Part shown: positions 33,900-43,249 of the stretch, one piece after another
Layout of the letters: each line of letters begins with the position of its first letter
Numbering within the stretch: the stretch's first letter is position 1
Origin: a bacterium 1XD42-76
GTDB taxonomy: Bacteria > Bacillota > Clostridia > Lachnospirales > Lachnospiraceae
Length of the DNA stretch: 64,000 nt
Direction: 5' to 3'
NCBI GenBank assembly: GCA_009917545.1
Contig: QZDW01000010.1
Coordinates: 62,001-126,000 of the forward strand
The notes under the pieces: generated by a model
What the model was told of the DNA's origin: nothing
Seen by the model: only the letters and a program-made list of their open reading frames with translations
Database searches by the model: none
Program-made: the position numbers and the translations under genes

Positions 33900-36125
33900 A
33901 TGATTACAGTATCGGAGCAGGAGAAAGTATTTCACCTGAATAACGGGAGAATCAGCTATATTTTTTATGTGATGGAGAGCGGGCAGCTCGGCCATTTATA
34001 TTTTGGAAAGGCGCTGAACCGGGATGCAGACTACCTGCATATGGTAGAGACAGCATACCGCCCGATGTCCACATACATGACAGAGGGTGATATGTATCAT
34101 TCCTATGAACATCTGCGGCAGGAATACCCCGGCTTTGGGACTTCGGATTACCGCTATCCCGCTGTCGAGGTGTCAGGGCCGGATGGGAGCAGCCTGGTAA
34201 AGCCGCAATATCAGGGGTTCCGGATCCTGGAGGGAAAGAAGCCGCTTCCCGGGCTGCCTGCCACGTACGTGGAGGAGCCGGGAGAGGCCTCCACGGTGGA
34301 GATCTCGATGCGGGATGACTGGCTGGGGCTCGCTCTCATTCTCTCATATACGATTTTCCGGGATTTCGATGCAGTGGCAAGGAGTGTTCGCTTTGTAAAC
34401 CACAGCAAAACGCCTCTCTTTATCGGGCGGGCGATGAGCATGAGCGTGGATTTTGCAGATGCGGACTATGAAAGTGTCCAGCTCTCGGGTGCCTGGGCCA
34501 GAGAGCGCTATGTACAGGTCCGCAGTCTGGGGCCGGGTGTGACGTCTGTATCCAGCATGCGGGGGCATTCCTCCCACCATCACAATCCGTTCCTTGCCCT
34601 TAAGAGGAAAAACACAACAGAGCAAAGTGGTGAAGCATATGGATTTTCCCTGCTTTACAGCGGGAATTTCCTCGCTCAGGCAGAGGTGGATAACTATAAT
34701 GTGCTGCGCGTGACGATGGGGATCAATCCATTCGGATTTCGGTGGAAACTGGAACCTGGAGCGGAGTTTGTGACGCCGGAGGCTGTAACAGTGTACTCGG
34801 AGGAGGGGTTAAACGGCATGAGCCGTCAGTTCCACAGACTCTACAGAACGCGCCTGGCACGCGGGTTCTGGCGCGACCGCGAGCGTCCTGTCCTCATTAA
34901 CAACTGGGAAGCCACGAATTTTACATATACGGAGGAAGATCTTCTGCGATTTGCTAAAACGGCGGCAGAATGCGGGATTGAACTGTTTGTGCTGGATGAC
35001 GGCTGGTTCGGGAACCGCAACGATGATATGAGCGGTCTGGGAGACTGGACAGCCAACCGCCAAAAGCTTCCGCACGGTATCGAGGGGCTGGCAGAGAAGA
35101 TCGGGGCGATGGGTATGAAATTCGGTCTCTGGTTTGAGCCGGAGATGGTAAACCGGGACAGCGATTTGTTCCGGGCTCATCCGGACTATATCATTCAGAC
35201 GCCGGGACGAAGCGTTTCCCACGGAAGGAACCAGTTTGTCCTTGATTTTTCGCGCAGAGAAGTCGTAGACGCGATCTATGTACAGCTGTATGAGATCCTC
35301 TCAAAGGCCAGAATCAGCTACATCAAATGGGATATGAACCGCTCCATCAGCGAATGCTATTCTGCCGCCTATCCGCCCGAGAGGCAGGGAGAGATTTACC
35401 ACAGATATATCCTGGGCGTGTATGAACTGCACGAACGGCTGATTACCGCCTTTCCAAAGCTCCTGATCGAGTCGTGCTCCAGTGGCGGCGGCCGGTTTGA
35501 CGCCGGGATGCTTTATTATGCGCCTCAGGGCTGGGTATCTGATGATTCTGATGCCATTGAACGGACAAAGATCCAGTATGGAACAAGCTATGTATATCCG
35601 TTAAGCTGCATGGGAGCGCATGTGTCTGCCTGCCCGAACGATCAGGTAGGGCGCATTACGCCGTTTGAGACAAGGGCCAATGTAGCCTTTACCGGGGCGT
35701 TCGGTTATGAGTTGGATCTGAACCGGCTGAGCGAAGAAGAAATTGCCCTTGTGAAGCGGCAGGTGGAATTTTATAAAAAGAACCGTTCCCTGTTTGCGAA
35801 AGGTGATTTTTACCGCCTGATAAGTCCCTTTGAGGAAAACTTTGCGGCCTGGGAGGCGGCAGAGCCGGACGGGCAGCGGGCATTCGTGACTGTGACGCGT
35901 ATTTTAAGCGAGGTAAACGGCCCCTACAGACGACTGCGCCTCTGTGGGCTGTGCCCGGACAGAAAATACCGGATCCGCGGCAAATACCTTTCGTATGAAG
36001 CCTACGGGGACGAGCTGATGCAGTTCGGAATGCGTCTGGAGGATAAATCGAGCGGACAGGTGATAGACGGGAGCGGCCATTGTGAGGACTTTTGTTCGGA
36101 TCTCTACGAGATTACAGCTGTGTAG
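33900..36125 (+). CDS. GH36 alpha-galactosidase (first copy)
   Basis: This 741-aa cytoplasmic enzyme hydrolyses alpha-1,6-galactosides such as melibiose and raffinose. It has the GH36 N-terminal beta domain, the catalytic barrel with FVLDDGWFGNRNDD, FGLWFEPEMVN, the nucleophile Asp in YIKWDMNRS near 478 and the acid/base Asp in SDDSDAIERTKIQYG near 548. ESCSSGGGRFD also matches. There is no signal peptide. AAGGAG precedes the ATG. It is a diverged paralogue of the copy at 44146, here with an amidohydrolase upstream and a YczE-like protein downstream instead of a transporter. Confidence 0.96.
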   Translation: MITVSEQEKVFHLNNGRISYIFYVMESGQLGHLYFGKALNRDADYLHMVETAYRPMSTYMTEGDMYHSYEHLRQEYPGFGTSDYRYPAVEVSGPDGSSLVKPQYQGFRILEGKKPLPGLPATYVEEPGEASTVEISMRDDWLGLALILSYTIFRDFDAVARSVRFVNHSKTPLFIGRAMSMSVDFADADYESVQLSGAWARERYVQVRSLGPGVTSVSSMRGHSSHHHNPFLALKRKNTTEQSGEAYGFSLLYSGNFLAQAEVDNYNVLRVTMGINPFGFRWKLEPGAEFVTPEAVTVYSEEGLNGMSRQFHRLYRTRLARGFWRDRERPVLINNWEATNFTYTEEDLLRFAKTAAECGIELFVLDDGWFGNRNDDMSGLGDWTANRQKLPHGIEGLAEKIGAMGMKFGLWFEPEMVNRDSDLFRAHPDYIIQTPGRSVSHGRNQFVLDFSRREVVDAIYVQLYEILSKARISYIKWDMNRSISECYSAAYPPERQGEIYHRYILGVYELHERLITAFPKLLIESCSSGGGRFDAGMLYYAPQGWVSDDSDAIERTKIQYGTSYVYPLSCMGAHVSACPNDQVGRITPFETRANVAFTGAFGYELDLNRLSEEEIALVKRQVEFYKKNRSLFAKGDFYRLISPFEENFAAWEAAEPDGQRAFVTVTRILSEVNGPYRRLRLCGLCPDRKYRIRGKYLSYEAYGDELMQFGMRLEDKSSGQVIDGSGHCEDFCSDLYEITAV

Positions 36126-36180
36126 TGCGTATACCAGTCTGACGGATCATATTATTTTAACTTAGAGGAGAAATACAGAG

Positions 36181-36834
36181 ATGAATACGGCAGGAAACGT
36201 GAAAGGCATTTGTGTGAGGACGCTGGTGGTGATGCTCGGCGTTATTATATGCGGAGTTTCCGTAGGACTTTTTAAATTGGTCGAGCTGGGAGCTGACCCC
36301 TATACGGTAATGAATACGGCGATCAGCGCCTGCATCGGTATGCAGTTCGGTACCTTGCAGCTTCTTGTCAATATCGGCCTTTTCGTGCTGGTAATTGCCT
36401 TTAAACGTGAGTTCATCGGCTTTGGCACGATTTTCTGCATGGTGTTTTTGGGCTATACGGCCGATTTCGTTATGTGGCTTACAAGAGACATCCAGGAAGT
36501 ATTTACCGAAGGGATGCTGCGCTTCCCGGTACTGGCTGTTTCTGTAGTGCTGCTTGGACTCGGGGCTGCGCTTTACGCGTCTGCGAATATGGGGATGTCG
36601 CCGTATGACTGTCTGGCATACATTATGGAGGAGCAGACGAAAGGGAAGATTTCCTTCCAGTCCGGGAGAATCATTACGGATGTGTTCAGCGTCTGCGCCG
36701 GTTTTCTGTTTGCCCTGATGACAGGGATTCAGTGGAAGATCATCGGGATAGGGACGATCCTGCTGGCTGTCGCCACGGGTCCCCTGATCCGTTTTTTCCG
36801 GGTACGCTTTGATAAACTTCTGGCAGGCATTTGA
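36181..36834 (+). CDS. YczE/YitT-like integral membrane protein
   Basis: This 217-aa protein has about five hydrophobic segments and the family pattern GVSVGLFKLVELGADPYTVMNTAIS near the start, GLGAALYASANMGMSPYDCLAY in the middle, and RIITDVFSVCAGFLF. Members of the YczE/YyaS/YitT group are uncharacterised membrane proteins. It follows the alpha-galactosidase by 55 nt with its own AGGAG and ends in a terminator, so it probably closes this operon. Transport of a sugar or product is only a guess. Confidence 0.85.
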   Translation: MNTAGNVKGICVRTLVVMLGVIICGVSVGLFKLVELGADPYTVMNTAISACIGMQFGTLQLLVNIGLFVLVIAFKREFIGFGTIFCMVFLGYTADFVMWLTRDIQEVFTEGMLRFPVLAVSVVLLGLGAALYASANMGMSPYDCLAYIMEEQTKGKISFQSGRIITDVFSVCAGFLFALMTGIQWKIIGIGTILLAVATGPLIRFFRVRFDKLLAGI

Positions 36835-36871
36835 GGGCTGAGCCTGCTTCCGGAACATTTGCAGTCGAAAA

Positions 36872-36914
36872 CCCTGTCAAACCAAAGATTCAAACGGCTT
36901 GACAGGGATTTTTT
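36872..36914 (+). terminator. Terminator after the YczE-like gene
   Basis: A 9-bp stem ccctgtcaa/ttgacaggg (36872-36880 with 36899-36907) is followed by ATTTTTT. Confidence 0.85.
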
Positions 36915-36926
36915 GTATCTTTCCTT

Positions 36927-37137
36927 TGAAAGTCCCGCCGCCATTAGGCGGCATAAGTTCCGGTATGCCCAATGCGCCTGAGTACTTTCATTCCTGGTAG
37001 CGCGCTCACCTGTGGGCGCAGGAAGGTTTACTATGGAAGCCTCGCCGCCGTTAGGCGGCATAAGTTCCGGTATGCCCAATGCGCCTGGACTGCTTTCATT
37101 CCTGGTAGCACGCTCACCTGTGGGCGCAGGAAGGTTA
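36927..37137 (+). repeat. Structured intergenic repeat, two tandem copies (C1, C2)
   Basis: Units start at 36927 and 37034 (107-bp period) and fill nearly all of the 303-bp gap before the phosphoesterase stop codon, which C2 abuts. Inner hairpins are gccgcc-atta-ggcggc and gccgcc-gtta-ggcggc, so loops vary while stems persist. The 3' domain is cctg with cagg. In C2 the outer 5' arm has drifted to tggaagc. Confidence 0.93.
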
Positions 37138-37731
37138 TTACGGCACCTCAAACACATACTTTTCATAAGCATTGATGACAGTCGTATTCCCATACTGCCG
37201 AACGCGCGGAGCCAGCGGGTCGTAGCTCAGATGGACGTGCCCATGCAGCAGATAGGAGGGCTGATAGCGGTCCATAAGTTTCAAAAAAGCCTTAAAACCG
37301 GTATGCGGCAGGGAAGGCCTGTCGCCAAGCCCGAAAGCGGGAGCATGGGTAATCAGGATATCGAGGCCGTGTGCCGCCCGGATGCGGGGCCACAGCCGGA
37401 TTGCACGCATAGCCATCTGCCGCTCCGTGTACTGATGAAGGCCCGGCTTATAGCGCATGGAACCGCCGAGCCCTGCGATGCGCAGCCCCTGATATTCAAA
37501 CACGCGGTTCTCGATACAGACACAGCCCTCGGGCGGTGTCCTCTCATATCCGGTATCATGATTCCCATGAATATAGAGAACAGGCCCATGCGCAAACGTA
37601 GCCAGAAAAGACAGATAATTTGGATCCAAATCACCACAGGAAAGAATCAAATCAATATCCTCCAGCCTGCTCTTATCAAAATAATCCCACAAAGCCTTTG
37701 ATTCCACATCAGACACCGCCAGAATTTTCAT
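37138..37731 (-). CDS. Calcineurin-like metallophosphoesterase
   Basis: This 197-aa cytoplasmic enzyme has the metal motifs AVSDVES near the start, ILSCGDLDP, YIHGNHDTG, LITHAPAFG and LHGHVHLS. The usual first motif DxH reads DVE here (SDVESKAL), a conservative change of one metal ligand. The substrate is unknown. AGGAG precedes the ATG. Its stop codon touches an intergenic repeat on the other strand. Confidence 0.9.
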   Translation of the reverse strand: MKILAVSDVESKALWDYFDKSRLEDIDLILSCGDLDPNYLSFLATFAHGPVLYIHGNHDTGYERTPPEGCVCIENRVFEYQGLRIAGLGGSMRYKPGLHQYTERQMAMRAIRLWPRIRAAHGLDILITHAPAFGLGDRPSLPHTGFKAFLKLMDRYQPSYLLHGHVHLSYDPLAPRVRQYGNTTVINAYEKYVFEVP

Positions 37732-37893
37732 ATCTCCTGTCCCTTCCTGTCCTAATCTCCAGGTAATCCCCCAAACCTCACCGGAACCAGCTGGAGGTTT
37801 TCCAACGCCGTTACCCCAACCGAGAGTCGGGGCCGCCCTGTCTCACGTATGCCAGAGAAGCAGCCTTGCGGCGATTTATCGGCGATCCCATCT

Positions 37894-39837
37894 CTACCCC
37901 CGATCCGATTCAATCCCCTGAATCTTTACCATTGGCACAGCCTCCTCCACAAGCTGCTCCACTTTCGGGATATGTCCGACCACATTATCCGCCAGCCAGT
38001 CCATACGGATAATCTCTTCCGGCGACAATCCCCCTCCGTTCTCATTTCTCAGCTGATGTTCCTGGTCGTAGAGCTCTCCGGAAAAGATCTGAAACTCTCC
38101 GTTCTCAATCTGCTTACGCACGAGCTCCACCAGCTTAAGCGTCCGCTCCGGGACAGACTGGGAGACGATCAGATCAATCATCCCCGAAGAAATTCCCCAC
38201 CAGTAATTAATCGAACCGCCCGTCCCTGCGGTCCGGTCAAAACTCCCGTTCAGAATCGTCTGTAAAATCCGCTGATAAAATTTCCCCCAGTGCCAGATCG
38301 AAGAGGCAAGATTCCGTTCCCTAGGATCACTCAGATCATAAAGCCCGTATCGTCTCGAGGAGTGGAGCGGAGAGATCATATCGCGGCCGGAAATGTGACT
38401 CACATTGGCGTCGGTCAGGATACGGTAAATATCGCAGTCCTTTTCTGCAGACCACACGAGGTGGACGAACGCGGTGGGATTGACCATTTTGACGCCCAGC
38501 GCGAACGCATTGATACTGGCAGTTGCGCCAAAAATCGGGAAATCAGCAATATATCCGATACGGTCAGTCCTTGTGAGAATACCAGCCAGCATTCCCACGA
38601 GGAATTTCGCCTCATAGAGCCGCCCGTAATAGGTCCGCAGGTGGCCGCTATAGGAATTTAAAGAGCAGTTTAAAATTTTGATGTGCGGATATTTCATCCC
38701 CACCTGAATACTGGGTCCCAAAAACCGCGGTGAGGTGGTGAAAATGACGCTGCAGCCGTCCTCAATGGCCTGTTCCATGCTCTGCCGGCATTCTGCGTCT
38801 GTCTCGATGCCGTCATAGACACGGATTTTCAGACGGTCGGACAGGTTATCCTCAAGATAATGCCGCCCGAGGTCGTGGCCGTAAGTCCAGCTCGAGGTCT
38901 CAACCGTTTTATAATACAGGAAACCGACCATAAGCTCCGGTGCAGCGGGAGGCAGAAGTTTATGGATGATTGATTTCTCCGGCTCGGTAAGCTTTTGCAG
39001 GAGATTCTTTTCCGGTTCCTTCTCCGGCTGCATGATAACGCTCACATATCCAGCTGTCGGCAGGGCTTCCAGATCGTTCCAGAGCGGGGTAAGCTGTTTT
39101 TTCAGTGTATCCTGCGAACGGTCCACCATGCCGTCATAGCCGTACACATTCAGATAGACCAAAAATGCGTCTCCCGTGGTAATGGGGATTTTGCCCCCGC
39201 CTTTATCGAGAAATGCGTCTGTAAAATGCAGAAGGCAGGAGGAAAAGACCTGTCTTTCTTCTTCACTCCAGGGTTCCCCGGGCGCTTTCCCGACCATACC
39301 GCACAGATCCGTAAAACTTCCGGGCCGTGAGAAGTAGATGGTGTTGATTCTGGAGGCGCGGTTGAAATCCATAAATTCATAATATAGTCTGGATTCCTTC
39401 GATTCGTTTAAAACTGGAATAATCCGGGTAACATAACCGAGAATGCTGACTGCGCCGGAGTATTTTAAAACGCTGACGCGCTTGTTCCCTTCTATAATAT
39501 AGTAGGAATTAAAAAATTCGCAGGCGATGACAGGTTCTCTGATCCCCTCGTCGATATGCGCCTGATAGAGGGATGCCCATTTGCCGGCAAACTCGCTGTC
39601 CTCATCCAAAAGAGGCATAAAATTGCTGGCAAACGCCTTGGTGCGTCCGGCCGTTTTTGTACCGACGATGCGGTCGATGGGAATCTCGATGAGTCCCAGA
39701 TCATGTTCGCCGGCTGTTTCAAAAAAGGGGAGCAGCTCGTCTAAGACCTGGAGATAGGGATATTTTTTCTCCGAAATATCCTGACGGTATGCTTTTTGGG
39801 CCAGCTTTCTGGCTTTGGTATAATCGGAAACAGACAT
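37894..39837 (-). CDS. Cytoplasmic fusion: ParB-like domain plus BMP/PnrA-like ligand-binding domain
   Basis: This 647-aa protein has no signal peptide. An N-terminal helical start (YTKARKLAQKAYRQDI) is followed by a ParB/sulfiredoxin-like stretch (residues ~47-125). That stretch reads LIEIPIDRIVGTKTAGRT, then EPVIACEFFNSYYIIEGNKRVSVLKYSG, close to the ParB pattern of a phrase ending in GxxR. From about residue 310 the sequence resembles the periplasmic-binding-type BMP/PnrA fold of nucleoside-binding lipoproteins (VGFLYYKTVETSSWTYGHDLGR, GYIADFPIFGATASINAFALG). A ligand-sensing rather than transport role is therefore inferred. It starts after AGGAGGT, just downstream of the AraC gene on the same strand, and may be co-transcribed with it. 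Confidence 0.8.
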   Translation of the reverse strand: MSVSDYTKARKLAQKAYRQDISEKKYPYLQVLDELLPFFETAGEHDLGLIEIPIDRIVGTKTAGRTKAFASNFMPLLDEDSEFAGKWASLYQAHIDEGIREPVIACEFFNSYYIIEGNKRVSVLKYSGAVSILGYVTRIIPVLNESKESRLYYEFMDFNRASRINTIYFSRPGSFTDLCGMVGKAPGEPWSEEERQVFSSCLLHFTDAFLDKGGGKIPITTGDAFLVYLNVYGYDGMVDRSQDTLKKQLTPLWNDLEALPTAGYVSVIMQPEKEPEKNLLQKLTEPEKSIIHKLLPPAAPELMVGFLYYKTVETSSWTYGHDLGRHYLEDNLSDRLKIRVYDGIETDAECRQSMEQAIEDGCSVIFTTSPRFLGPSIQVGMKYPHIKILNCSLNSYSGHLRTYYGRLYEAKFLVGMLAGILTRTDRIGYIADFPIFGATASINAFALGVKMVNPTAFVHLVWSAEKDCDIYRILTDANVSHISGRDMISPLHSSRRYGLYDLSDPRERNLASSIWHWGKFYQRILQTILNGSFDRTAGTGGSINYWWGISSGMIDLIVSQSVPERTLKLVELVRKQIENGEFQIFSGELYDQEHQLRNENGGGLSPEEIIRMDWLADNVVGHIPKVEQLVEEAVPMVKIQGIESDRG

Positions 39838-39870
39838 AACAGACCTCCTGTCCTTAAAATCGGGAATCTC

Positions 39871-40731
39871 CTAAACCGGTTTGTTTTTTTCACGCCAGTG
39901 GTGCGGGGAAATGCCGTAAATCGTCTTAAATGCGCGTGAAAAATGGAGCTGGTTCTGATAGCCGCACAATTTGGCAATCTCGTTGATCGTGCGGTCGGAG
40001 AGCTTAAGATGTTCGGCAGCCTGGCTCATGCGGTAGTGCATGAGAAAATGCTGCAGTGTCTGATTCGTATTTTCCTTAAAAATTTTTCCCAGATAGTTAC
40101 GGTTCAGATTACAGAAGCCTGCGATATCCTCGACAGTAATGGGGTAATTGTAATTCTGTTCGATGAAAGTGATGGCTTCTTTAATATAAGAGTCTCTCAG
40201 GCTGCCGGACGGAAGTGTTTTCCTGGTAGCAGATCCGCGGATCATAGCATCAAAAAACAGATAGAGATGGCCGATCTGATTGATCGTGGAACTGTGGGGA
40301 TTATCTACAATGTGCATCATTTCCTGGCGGATGGCATTACCGTAGTCCTTCTTTTTAGCCTTGTATACCGGCTGGTCGAAGCCGAGTCCGCACATCTGCA
40401 TGAACTCAAGTGCTTTTACACCGTCAAATTCCAGCCAGGAATATTCCCAGGGATGCTTATCATCCGCATAGTAGGTGTTTACCTGCCCGGGACAGATGAG
40501 AAAGCCCTGATTTGCTTCGAGCTTATAGAGCCTGGTCGTTCCGGCAGAATCTGTGGAACTTAAAAAACCCTTTCCGGAAAAAATGAAATGAAACAGATAA
40601 TGATTCCTTTTGGCGGGACCGTAGGAATGCATTGGGGCACAGCGCTCCCAGCCATACTGGAACAAGGTTGCGTCGATATTTTTGTCATCCTTAAAAACGT
40701 CGAACTTGAAACTGTGAGAAGTTTTTTCCAT
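39871..40731 (-). CDS. AraC-family transcriptional regulator
   Basis: This 286-aa protein has an N-terminal cupin-type effector domain (HYLFHFIFSGKGFLSS, then ANQGFLICPGQVNTYYAD) and a C-terminal double helix-turn-helix. The latter shows YPITVEDIAGFCNLNRNYLGKIFKE and INEIAKLCGYQNQLHFSRAFKTIYGISPHHWR. The ATG at 40731 follows AGGAGGGGG by 4 nt. It is divergent from the alpha-galactoside transport operon, whose promoter lacks a good -35, as expected for an activator-dependent promoter. It most likely senses an alpha-galactoside and activates that operon. Confidence 0.93.
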   Translation of the reverse strand: MEKTSHSFKFDVFKDDKNIDATLFQYGWERCAPMHSYGPAKRNHYLFHFIFSGKGFLSSTDSAGTTRLYKLEANQGFLICPGQVNTYYADDKHPWEYSWLEFDGVKALEFMQMCGLGFDQPVYKAKKKDYGNAIRQEMMHIVDNPHSSTINQIGHLYLFFDAMIRGSATRKTLPSGSLRDSYIKEAITFIEQNYNYPITVEDIAGFCNLNRNYLGKIFKENTNQTLQHFLMHYRMSQAAEHLKLSDRTINEIAKLCGYQNQLHFSRAFKTIYGISPHHWREKNKPV

Positions 40732-40850
40732 GTTCCCCCTCCTGTGCATTCGTAATCGTTCAGACGTGCATCCGTCAGCCCGTCTGCGCCGTTATGTGCA
40801 TTCTATATAGCAGATCCCCGCCCTCCGGACAGAAAACCATCAGTTTTTCC

Positions 40851-40974
40851 GGGGGGGGGGGTAATGGGTATACCAAAATGATATCACATTTGACAAAAAA
40901 TGTATATATATTTCATTTTGGCATATGAAGTATTTTTTTATTTATAGAATATAGATTAGGTAAATTGATATAAT
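40851..40974. promoter_or_regulatory. Control region between araC-type gene and transport operon: poly-G, inverted repeat, weak-35 promoter
   Basis: An uninterrupted run of 11 G lies at 40851-40861. A 9-bp inverted repeat CCAAAATGA (40873-40881) with TCATTTTGG (40913-40921) follows; the flanks also match (ataccaaaatgat and atgccaaaatgaa). A related half-site, taccaaataa, lies near 41001. TATAAT at 40969-40974 lacks a -35, so the CCAAAATGA sites are good candidates for the regulator. TTGACA at 40890-40895 lies between the arms without a matching -10. Confidence 0.6.
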
Positions 40975-41028
40975 TTTATTACAAATTTGTTGTACTTCTA
41001 TACCAAATAACCAAAAGGAGGGAAGCTT

Positions 41029-42321
41029 GTGAAAAAGCTCAAAAACGTGCTGATGCTGTTGGCAGTAAGTATGCTTGCGCTTCTTATGAGCGGGTGCAGC
41101 AAGGGTTCTGCTGACGGCAAGACTCATCTCACATTCCAGATCTGGGATGTAAACCAGAGAGACGGAATGCAGGCAGTCTGTGATGCCTACACCGAGAAGC
41201 ACCCGGATGTGGTGATCGAGGTGCAGGTGACAAGCTGGTCCGAATACTGGACAAAGCTTGAGGCCACAGCCATTTCCAACCAGATGCCGGATATCTTCTG
41301 GATGCATACGAATGAAATCTTAAAGTATGCCGATTACGGGAAGATAGCGGATCTGACGGATCTCTATGACTCTGAGGATCCGGAATATTACCAGAAACAT
41401 TTTTCCGAAGTATCGCTTTCCAATGTTCAGGGCAGCGACGGAAGGTATTATGGCGTACCTAAGGATAAGGACACAGTTGGTCTTGTCTATAATAAGGAAA
41501 TGTTTGACGCGGCAAACGTCGCATATCCGACGCCTGATTGGACCTGGGACGATCTGTGCGAGGCCTCCCAGAAGATCTACGACGCCACAGGCAAATACGG
41601 CTACATGGCGTACGGTGACGACCAGCTGGGCTACTGGAATTTCGTATACCAGAACGGAGGTTACATTCTGGCTGAAAACAACATAAACGGCGGTTTCGAT
41701 AATCAGGCGACGATCGACGCCATGAGATTTTACATGGATCTTCAAAAGGAGAACTGGTGCCCGGATCAGAACTACTTTGCAGAAACTTCTCCCGGAACAG
41801 CATTTTTCTCTGAGCAGGGCTCTATGTTCTTTGAAGGAAACTGGAACATCCTTTCTGAGATGAACAATTACCCGAATATGATCGGCAAATGGGACGTGGC
41901 CGTTCTTCCCAAATGCCCGAATCCGGCAAGCGGCGACGGCCGGGCCACGATTTCCAACGGTCTGTGCTATGCAACCTCGCCGACCGGCAAGAATTATGAG
42001 ATCGTAAAGGATGTCCTGCGTTTCTTCGGTTCCGAGGAGGGACAGAGGATCCAGGGAGAGTCCGGCGCAGCCATTCCGGCCTACATCGGACTGGAATCCA
42101 CATGGGCAAACGTATTTGATAAATTTGACTACCGATTGAATGTGGAGTGCTTCCTGGATATGTTCGAGTACAGCGTTCAGTCCGTCAATAACAAGTACCG
42201 TCCCACCTGGAAGACGAAAGTTACCGACAGCCTGCTCAAGATCTACTCCGGCCAGTTAAGTTTTGAGGACGGGATGAAGTCCATGCAGGACGCGATCAAC
42301 ACGGCTGCGGAGGATGATTAA
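41029..42321 (+). CDS. ABC sugar-binding lipoprotein (family 1)
   Basis: This 430-aa protein starts at GTG 41029 after AAAGGAGGG. It has a lipoprotein signal with lipobox LLMSGC (Cys at residue ~23) and a bacterial extracellular solute-binding family 1 fold (LTFQIWDVNQRDGMQAV, GRYYGVPKDKDTVGLVYNKEMFD, FFEGNWNILSEM). It would capture the sugar outside and deliver it to the two permeases encoded next. Being first in the operon with alpha-galactosidase, raffinose, stachyose or melibiose is the likely ligand. Confidence 0.94.
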   Translation: MKKLKNVLMLLAVSMLALLMSGCSKGSADGKTHLTFQIWDVNQRDGMQAVCDAYTEKHPDVVIEVQVTSWSEYWTKLEATAISNQMPDIFWMHTNEILKYADYGKIADLTDLYDSEDPEYYQKHFSEVSLSNVQGSDGRYYGVPKDKDTVGLVYNKEMFDAANVAYPTPDWTWDDLCEASQKIYDATGKYGYMAYGDDQLGYWNFVYQNGGYILAENNINGGFDNQATIDAMRFYMDLQKENWCPDQNYFAETSPGTAFFSEQGSMFFEGNWNILSEMNNYPNMIGKWDVAVLPKCPNPASGDGRATISNGLCYATSPTGKNYEIVKDVLRFFGSEEGQRIQGESGAAIPAYIGLESTWANVFDKFDYRLNVECFLDMFEYSVQSVNNKYRPTWKTKVTDSLLKIYSGQLSFEDGMKSMQDAINTAAEDD

Positions 42322-42337
42322 GAGAGGAGGCAGACGG

Positions 42338-43234
42338 ATGTCTAATAACACAGCAAAGGCAAGTAAACATGCAAAGTCGGAGAGTATGTGGGGATACATC
42401 ATGGTGGCCCCGACGATCATCGGACTTCTGGCATTAAATATTTATCCGTTTTTGGATACGATTAAGCTCAGCTTTTCCAAGACGAGGCCGTTCGGTCTCT
42501 ATGAGCTGCGGGGGATTGAGAACTATATACAGATGTTTGCAAGCGCCGAGTTCTGGCGCGCTAACTTAAATACCATTTATTTCTGTCTTTTGACCGTGCC
42601 GATCGGGATTTTCCTTTCCCTGGTGGTGGCAGTCATGTTAAATACCAAAATCAAGGGAAGGACGTTCTTCCGTGCCGTATTTTTCCTGCCAATGGTTGTG
42701 GCTCCGGCTGCGGTTGCGATGGTTTGGAAGTGGATTTTTAACACAGAATATGGTATTATCAATACAATCCTGGCCCACAAGGTCAACTGGATTACCGACC
42801 CGGGTATCGTTATGGTGACATGTGCCATCGTGGCGATCTGGTCCGCGATCGGATACGATGCAGTCCTTCTGCTGTCCGGTCTCCAGAATATTTCCAAGTC
42901 CTATTATGAGGCGGCCAGCCTCGACGGGGCGACAAAGGTTCAGCAGTTTTTCCATATTACGCTGCCAATGGTTTCTCCGACGTTATTCGTCGTACTGATT
43001 ATGCGCCTGATGTCTTCGATTAAGGTATATGACCTGATTTACATGATGATTGAGGAATCAAACCCTGCCTTAACGAGCGCGCAGTCCTTAATGTATCTGT
43101 TCTATCGTGAGTCCTTTGTAGCGGGCAACCGCGGCCTCGGTTCCTCAGTTGTCATCTGGACCGTAGCGCTCATCGGGCTTGTCACTATAGTGCAGTTCTG
43201 GGGACAGAAAAAGTGGGTCAATTACGAGGTATAA
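42338..43234 (+). CDS. ABC sugar permease, MalF/UgpA type
   Basis: This 298-aa permease has six membrane segments, and the ATPase-contact loop is YYEAASLDGATKVQQFFHITLPMVSPT. The ATG at 42338 follows GAGGAGG by 7 nt; the longer frame from 42314 overlaps the preceding stop and is less likely. It forms the membrane pore with the next gene's product. Confidence 0.94.
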   Translation: MSNNTAKASKHAKSESMWGYIMVAPTIIGLLALNIYPFLDTIKLSFSKTRPFGLYELRGIENYIQMFASAEFWRANLNTIYFCLLTVPIGIFLSLVVAVMLNTKIKGRTFFRAVFFLPMVVAPAAVAMVWKWIFNTEYGIINTILAHKVNWITDPGIVMVTCAIVAIWSAIGYDAVLLLSGLQNISKSYYEAASLDGATKVQQFFHITLPMVSPTLFVVLIMRLMSSIKVYDLIYMMIEESNPALTSAQSLMYLFYRESFVAGNRGLGSSVVIWTVALIGLVTIVQFWGQKKWVNYEV

Positions 43235-43249
43235 GGAAAGGAGGATCCT

